Below are positions 60,535-64,000 of a stretch of DNA of 64,000 nt, piece by piece. The stretch covers positions 3,350-67,349 of the forward strand of contig CAZOWW010000014.1 in NCBI GenBank assembly GCA_964583765.1, in the 5' to 3' direction. The notes beneath the pieces were generated by a model. The model did not search any database. It had not been told where the DNA came from and worked only from the letters and a program-made list of their open reading frames with translations. The translations under genes were made by a program, and so were the position numbers. Position 1 is the first letter of the stretch; each line of letters opens with the position of its first letter. Origin of the DNA: CAZOWW01 sp964583765 (GTDB taxonomy: Bacteria > Actinomycetota > Actinomycetes > Actinomycetales > Kineosporiaceae).

Positions 60535-61584
60535 GTGCTCGCTTCGGGAGGACGACTCGCCACCTGGTTCGCTGCTGCGCACCTGTGGCGGGACGACCTG
60601 TCCGCGGACTGTGGTGAAGCCCTGCGGGGTGTCCTCGGCGTGGGGCTCGTCGTGACCGACGACCACGGCCGGGTGCGGTTGTGGAACGAGGCGGCGACGC
60701 GGCTGCTCGGCCGGTCCCTGGCCGTGGGCGCCTCGGTGGACGAGGTACTCCTGGATCCAGGGTCCGGTCCGGTGCCGCTGACCGACCTGGACGGGCCGGT
60801 GCTGGTGGGCGGCCGGGACCTGGTCGTGCGGCGGCGTCCCCTGGTGCGCCAGGGACGGTTCGGGCGGCCCCGCCGGTCCGGGTGGGTGAGTGAGGTGCGT
60901 GACCGCACCGAGGAGGTGCGTCTGGCCGCGCAGGTGGCGGCCGAACGCGATGCCACCGTGGCGTTACGGGCCCGCGCGCACGAGGCGGACAACCGGCTGC
61001 ACACCGTCGTGTCCCTCGTGGAGCTGGGCCATGTCCAGCAGGCCGTCGACTTCGCCACCGCGGTGCTCGCCCGTAGCCAGGAGATGCACGAGTCGATCTA
61101 CACCGTGGTCGCCGATCCGGTGCTCGCCGCGCTGCTCCTGGGCAAGGCGGTCTGCGCCGACGAGGCCGGCGTCGCCCTGCACATCGACCCGACGACGCAC
61201 GTGCCGCCGTCCGGGCTACCCTCCCAGGACCTGGTCCTGCTGCTGGGGAACCTGGTGGACAACGCGATCGACGCTGCGGCTGCGACCCCGCCGCCGCGCT
61301 GGGTGCACGTGCTGGTGCGCGTCCTGGCCGGACGGATCCGCGTGGAGGTCTCCGACTCCGGGGCGGGCCTGGCACCGCAGTACGTGAGCGACGCGTTCCG
61401 GATCGGCTGGACGACCAAGCGGCGTCAGGACCCGGGGCAGGCTCACGGTCAGGGCCTCGGCCTGGCCCTGGTCGCCGCGACGGCGCACCGGATGGGAGGC
61501 ACGGTGAGCGTGGAACGGTGGGTGGGCGCCCGGTTCGTGGTCGAGGTTCCCGTTCCGGCCATGGACATGCAGGAGTCGGTGTGA
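60535..61584 (+). CDS. cytosolic CitA/DcuS-like sensor histidine kinase
   Basis: 349 aa without membrane segments or periplasmic domain. The PAS-like N-terminus (GVGLVVTDDHGRVRLWNEAATRLLG) is followed by the phospho-acceptor His in RAHEADNRLHTVVSLVELG. The HATPase domain has NLVDNAIDAA (N box), VSDSGAGL (G1) and GQGLGLALVAA (G2). The kinase class is that of CitA/DcuS, but those have a periplasmic sensor that is missing here, so the input is probably cytosolic. I chose the GTG at 60535 (GAGAAT 6 nt upstream). GTGA overlap with the regulator. Confidence 0.88.
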   Translation: MLASGGRLATWFAAAHLWRDDLSADCGEALRGVLGVGLVVTDDHGRVRLWNEAATRLLGRSLAVGASVDEVLLDPGSGPVPLTDLDGPVLVGGRDLVVRRRPLVRQGRFGRPRRSGWVSEVRDRTEEVRLAAQVAAERDATVALRARAHEADNRLHTVVSLVELGHVQQAVDFATAVLARSQEMHESIYTVVADPVLAALLLGKAVCADEAGVALHIDPTTHVPPSGLPSQDLVLLLGNLVDNAIDAAAATPPPRWVHVLVRVLAGRIRVEVSDSGAGLAPQYVSDAFRIGWTTKRRQDPGQAHGQGLGLALVAATAHRMGGTVSVERWVGARFVVEVPVPAMDMQESV

Positions 61585-62270
61585 TCAGCGTCCTGGTTGT
61601 CGACGACCAGCCGGTCGTCGCGCAGGTCCACGCGCAGATGGTGGATCGGGTGGACGGGTTCCGCACGGTCGGGGTGGCCCACGACGGGCAGGGGGCGCTG
61701 ACCCGGGCACGCGGGGGAGACGTCGACCTCGTGCTGCTCGACCTCACCATGCCCGGGATGGACGGGATCGAGGTCTGTCGCCGGCTGCACGCCCTGCCGA
61801 GGATCCCGGACATCGTGGTCGTCACCGCGGTGCGCGACATGGAGACGGTGCGGGCTGCCGTGACGCACGGCGCGATGCTCTACCTGGTCAAGCCCTTCAC
61901 GTTCTCGACCCTCAAGGCCCGGTTGCTGCAGTACGCGTCGTTCCGGCAGGCCGCGGCCGTTCGGGAGGCGGTCGACCAACGGGACATCGACGACGCGCTG
62001 GCGACCCTGCGTCCGCCCGCCCAGGTACCGGTGCCCAAGACCCTCTCCCCGGAGAGCCTGGACACGGTGCGGGCGGTGCTGCGGGAGGCCCCCGAGGGGC
62101 TCACCGCGGTGGAGGTCGCCGAGCGTACGGGGATGGCGCGGGTGACCGCGCGGCGCTACCTGGAGCACCTCACGTCGATCGAGGTCTGCGTGCGGGAACC
62201 GGTGTACGGGCGGGCCGGCCGGCCGCTCCTGCGGTACCGGATGCGCGTCCTGCGCCCGTCCGGAGGCTGA
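61581..62270 (+). CDS. CitB/DcuR-like response regulator
   Basis: 229 aa. Receiver domain: ISVLVVDDQPVVAQVH, phospho-Asp in LVLLDLTMPGMDG, Lys in YLVKPFTFSTL. The C-terminal effector has a winged-helix segment, GLTAVEVAERTGMARVTARRYLE. The GTG overlaps the kinase stop as GTGA. Citrate/C4-dicarboxylate systems usually use this regulator class. Here the divergent PTS operon suggests control of sugar uptake by a cytosolic metabolite (inference). Confidence 0.9.
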   Translation: MISVLVVDDQPVVAQVHAQMVDRVDGFRTVGVAHDGQGALTRARGGDVDLVLLDLTMPGMDGIEVCRRLHALPRIPDIVVVTAVRDMETVRAAVTHGAMLYLVKPFTFSTLKARLLQYASFRQAAAVREAVDQRDIDDALATLRPPAQVPVPKTLSPESLDTVRAVLREAPEGLTAVEVAERTGMARVTARRYLEHLTSIEVCVREPVYGRAGRPLLRYRMRVLRPSGG

Positions 62271-62398
62271 GCACCGGACCGGCTCAGCCCCTGGGACCGC
62301 GACCGCGGGACCGGGCATCACGGGGCATCGGTCAGCCGCCAGCTGAGCGGGTGACTGGGAGAGCGAGTCACCGGGAACGTGGCCGGGGACGCACGGGA

Positions 62399-62995
62399 TC
62401 AGGCGATGGCCCCCGAGCGCAGGGCCGTGGCGACCATCTCCGCGCGGTCGCCCGTGCCCAGCTTGCGGGCGATGCGGGCCAGGTGACTCTTCACGGTGAG
62501 GGCGGACAGGCCCAGCTCGTCACCGATCTCCTTGTTGGACTTGCCGTCGGCGACCAGTTGCAGGACCTGGATCTCGCGGGCGGAGAGGGTGTCGACGCCG
62601 TCCCCACGGTCCGCCGTCATGCGGGGACCGCTGGGAGCGGCCGAGACCACGTACGAGCGCACGCCGGCGCTGATCGCGGCCCGGACGCTGTAGGGGTCGT
62701 CGGAGGTGGTCAGGACCATCCCGCGCTGCCAGCCCGCCGCGCGCAGCTCCCGGAGCAGGGAGATACCGGATCCGTCCGGCAGCCCCGCCTCGACGACGCA
62801 CAGATCGGCGATGCCCGCGCTCGCGCGGGCCCTTGCCTCGGCCACGGTGGAGACCTCGAGCACGTGCCGGGCGCCCAGTGCGCGCAGGGTGTGCGTGACG
62901 GCCTCCCGGATGGCGGGGTTCGCCACCACGACCATTGCCGCGAAGCGGCCGGGTCGGGGCACGGTGACCCCAGCTCGCTCGACCAGTGCGGTCAC
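62399..62995 (-). CDS. LuxR-type regulator with atypical receiver domain
   Basis: 198 aa. The receiver-like domain lacks normal phosphorylation residues: the first acidic pair is absent (MVVVANPAIRE), the Asp position reads LCVVEAGLPDGSG (Glu), and the Lys position reads YVVSAAP. The C-terminal LuxR helix-turn-helix is intact (LSAREIQVLQLVADGKSNKEI then LGLSALTVKSHLARI). It probably acts without phosphorylation, with Glu as a constitutive mimic. I chose the GTG at 62995 (AGGAGGT 5 nt upstream); a GTG at 63037 is an alternative. Homologues sit by DUF3000 and hemE in actinobacteria. Confidence 0.88.
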   Translation of the reverse strand: MTALVERAGVTVPRPGRFAAMVVVANPAIREAVTHTLRALGARHVLEVSTVAEARARASAGIADLCVVEAGLPDGSGISLLRELRAAGWQRGMVLTTSDDPYSVRAAISAGVRSYVVSAAPSGPRMTADRGDGVDTLSAREIQVLQLVADGKSNKEIGDELGLSALTVKSHLARIARKLGTGDRAEMVATALRSGAIA

Positions 62996-63273
62996 GCTGA
63001 CCTCCTGCTGTCCGGGGAGTGGCCGGACCTCTGACACCCGTCTTGGGCTCCCTGATCAGATCGGCAGTGCCCGAGGGGGACTTGAGGTGCAGGAGAGGGG
63101 CAGGAGGGGCGACGGCCCGACGGCGCGGAGCGCGAATGGGCGCAGGGCGGACCGCGGGCAGGGCGGAACTGCGGGAGCTTCGCCAGGGATCGGGGCAGGG
63201 CTGGTCGTGTGGCCGGGCGCAGAGCGGGGCAGGCCCGGGGCCGGAACGGGACCGCGGGGCGCTTCGCGCGGGA
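62996..63273. other. G-rich gap between regulator and DUF3000 gene
   Basis: 278 nt. It contains the regulator's Shine-Dalgarno region and imperfect GGGCAGGGCGGA-type repeats (about 63134-63180). No gene or clear terminator is seen. Confidence 0.5.
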
Positions 63274-63846
63274 TCAGGCGCGGTGGTGGGCGAGAGGGGC
63301 GACGCCGCGGGGGAGCGGGGGGATTCCCGCCACGGTGCAGAGCAGGGAGCCCCAGGCCTGGAGGTGGTGGTCCACCTCGTCGAGCGGGGTCCAGGATGCG
63401 CGGATCTCGATCTCCACGGTGGAAGGCCGGTCGGAGAGCGCGCCGAAGCTCTCCGAGACCACCCGGGTCACGGTGCCGGCCACCGCGGTGTGCGCGGCAC
63501 CTGCGTCGGCCAGGGCCTCGAGCAGCCAGGTCCAGCCGATCTGCCCGAGCAGGGGATCGGCCCCGAGATCGGTCTCCATCGCGGCCCGGACGAAGGTGAC
63601 CGCGCGGAAGCACCCTTCCCAGGCGTCTTGTCCGGCCGGATCGTGCAGCAGCACGAAGCGGCCGCTGCCGAGTTCCTCGTCGCGCACGACGACATCCGCG
63701 TTCATGGCCACGGCGAACGGCGCGATCCGGGCCGGTGCGGGAGCCTCCTCGGCGACCAGCTCAGGCCGCAGCTGAGCGGCCCGTAGTTGCTCCACGGCCT
63801 GGAGGAAACTCTCGGGAGCCTCGCTGGGCACTCTGCGCACCGCCAC
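63274..63846 (-). CDS. DUF3000 family protein
   Basis: 190 aa soluble protein with the DUF3000 blocks RPELVAEEAPAPARIAPFAVAM, GRFVLLHDPAGQDAWEGCFRAVTFVRAA, PLLGQIGWTWLLEAL, GTVTRVVSESFG and EIEIRASWTPLDEVDHHLQAWG. Function unknown; conserved next to hemE in actinobacteria. The GTG at 63846 has TACCCT (63858-63853) exactly 6 nt upstream, a leaderless start. Confidence 0.9.
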   Translation of the reverse strand: MAVRRVPSEAPESFLQAVEQLRAAQLRPELVAEEAPAPARIAPFAVAMNADVVVRDEELGSGRFVLLHDPAGQDAWEGCFRAVTFVRAAMETDLGADPLLGQIGWTWLLEALADAGAAHTAVAGTVTRVVSESFGALSDRPSTVEIEIRASWTPLDEVDHHLQAWGSLLCTVAGIPPLPRGVAPLAHHRA

Positions 63847-63852
63847 GACGGC

Positions 63853-63858
63853 AGGGTA
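63853..63858 (-). promoter_or_regulatory. -10 element TACCCT for the DUF3000 gene
   Basis: Ends exactly 6 nt before the GTG at 63846; leaderless type. Confidence 0.6.
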
Positions 63859-63923
63859 CGTCCCGGTCGCGCTGCGTGGTCGGTGCGACGCGCGGGGGCT
63901 TCACCGTGCGAGGATCGGGAACC

Positions 63924-64000
63924 GTGACGCCCGAGTCCCCGTCCGGTCCGGCTTCCTCCACGCCCTCGGCCACCGCCCCGGACCCGCAGCTCCGGAAACC
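63924..64000 (+). CDS. start of a divergent gene, possibly hemE
   Basis: GTG at 63924 opens VTPESPSGPASSTPSATAPD and continues to the window edge. GAGGAT (63910-63915) lies 8 nt upstream. The visible 25 residues are Pro/Ser-rich and not diagnostic. In actinobacteria the gene divergent from DUF3000 is usually uroporphyrinogen decarboxylase (hemE), which is the only reason for that guess. Confidence 0.35.
   Translation, partial: MTPESPSGPASSTPSATAPDPQLRK

Noticed and set aside
1..64000. tRNA genes, CRISPR arrays, prophage or insertion sequences
   Set aside because: No cloverleaf, no spaced-repeat array with unique spacers, and no transposase, integrase or phage structural motif was found. The repeats present are direct tandem units without spacers.

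Overview
The window is high-GC DNA with strong third-position GC bias, many GTG starts, four-base GTGA/ATGA gene overlaps and many actinobacteria-only families (DUF3043, DUF3093, DUF3159, DUF3710, DUF4193, DUF5998, DUF3000, SepH, [2Fe-2S] coproporphyrin ferrochelatase). It is a chromosomal contig of an actinobacterium, probably a Micrococcales member near Dermatophilaceae/Intrasporangiaceae (inference). It contains one 100-N scaffold gap (46505-46604). I see no tRNA, rRNA, CRISPR, IS element or prophage.

Layout. 1-3147: HSP90-family chaperone and a partner protein. 3391-9142: sucB, lpdA, a small unknown and pepA. 9435-15873: gcvT, the cobalamin nucleotide-loop genes cobU, cobT-like and cobS, a 70-aa protein, an aldo/keto reductase and a DUF3043 membrane protein. 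16003-24183: topoisomerase IV subunit A, a nitroreductase and an AMP-forming acyl-CoA synthetase, divergent from a Pat-type GNAT/acyl-CoA-ligase protein. 24440-29379: DUF5998, an alkaline-phosphatase-family enzyme, sepH and the ferrochelatase cpfC. 29695-40124 matches, in content and order, the Mycobacterium tuberculosis block around Rv2689c-Rv2701c as I remember it: suhB-like phosphatase, DUF4193, DUF3093, dut, DUF3710, OB-fold protein, DUF3159, two TrkA/Ceo proteins, a KimA-like permease and a TRAM-domain RNA methyltransferase.

40157-43550 holds the most distinctive system: a ribbon-helix-helix regulator, a DUF4097 protein and a DrrAB-type ABC exporter. It is preceded by an array of TGGYGCCA octamers spaced about one DNA helical turn apart and running onto the start codon. 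43710-46430: aconitase, preceded by a 48-bp near-perfect palindrome and followed by tandem 29-nt repeats that run into the gap. 46940-50539: a sugar ABC importer (lipoprotein, single-domain ATPase, permease). 50536-55599: dxs, two unknowns and rnd. 55698-62270: a complete two-gene PTS (EIICBB and EIIA-HPr-EI) divergent from a CitA/CitB-like two-component system. 62399-64000: an atypical response regulator, DUF3000 and the first codons of a divergent gene (possibly hemE).

Many genes appear leaderless: a TANNNT-like -10 element ends exactly 6 nt before the start codon. I used this to choose several starts. Short intergenic tandem repeats (18-33 nt) are unusually common, and three of them begin at a stop codon.
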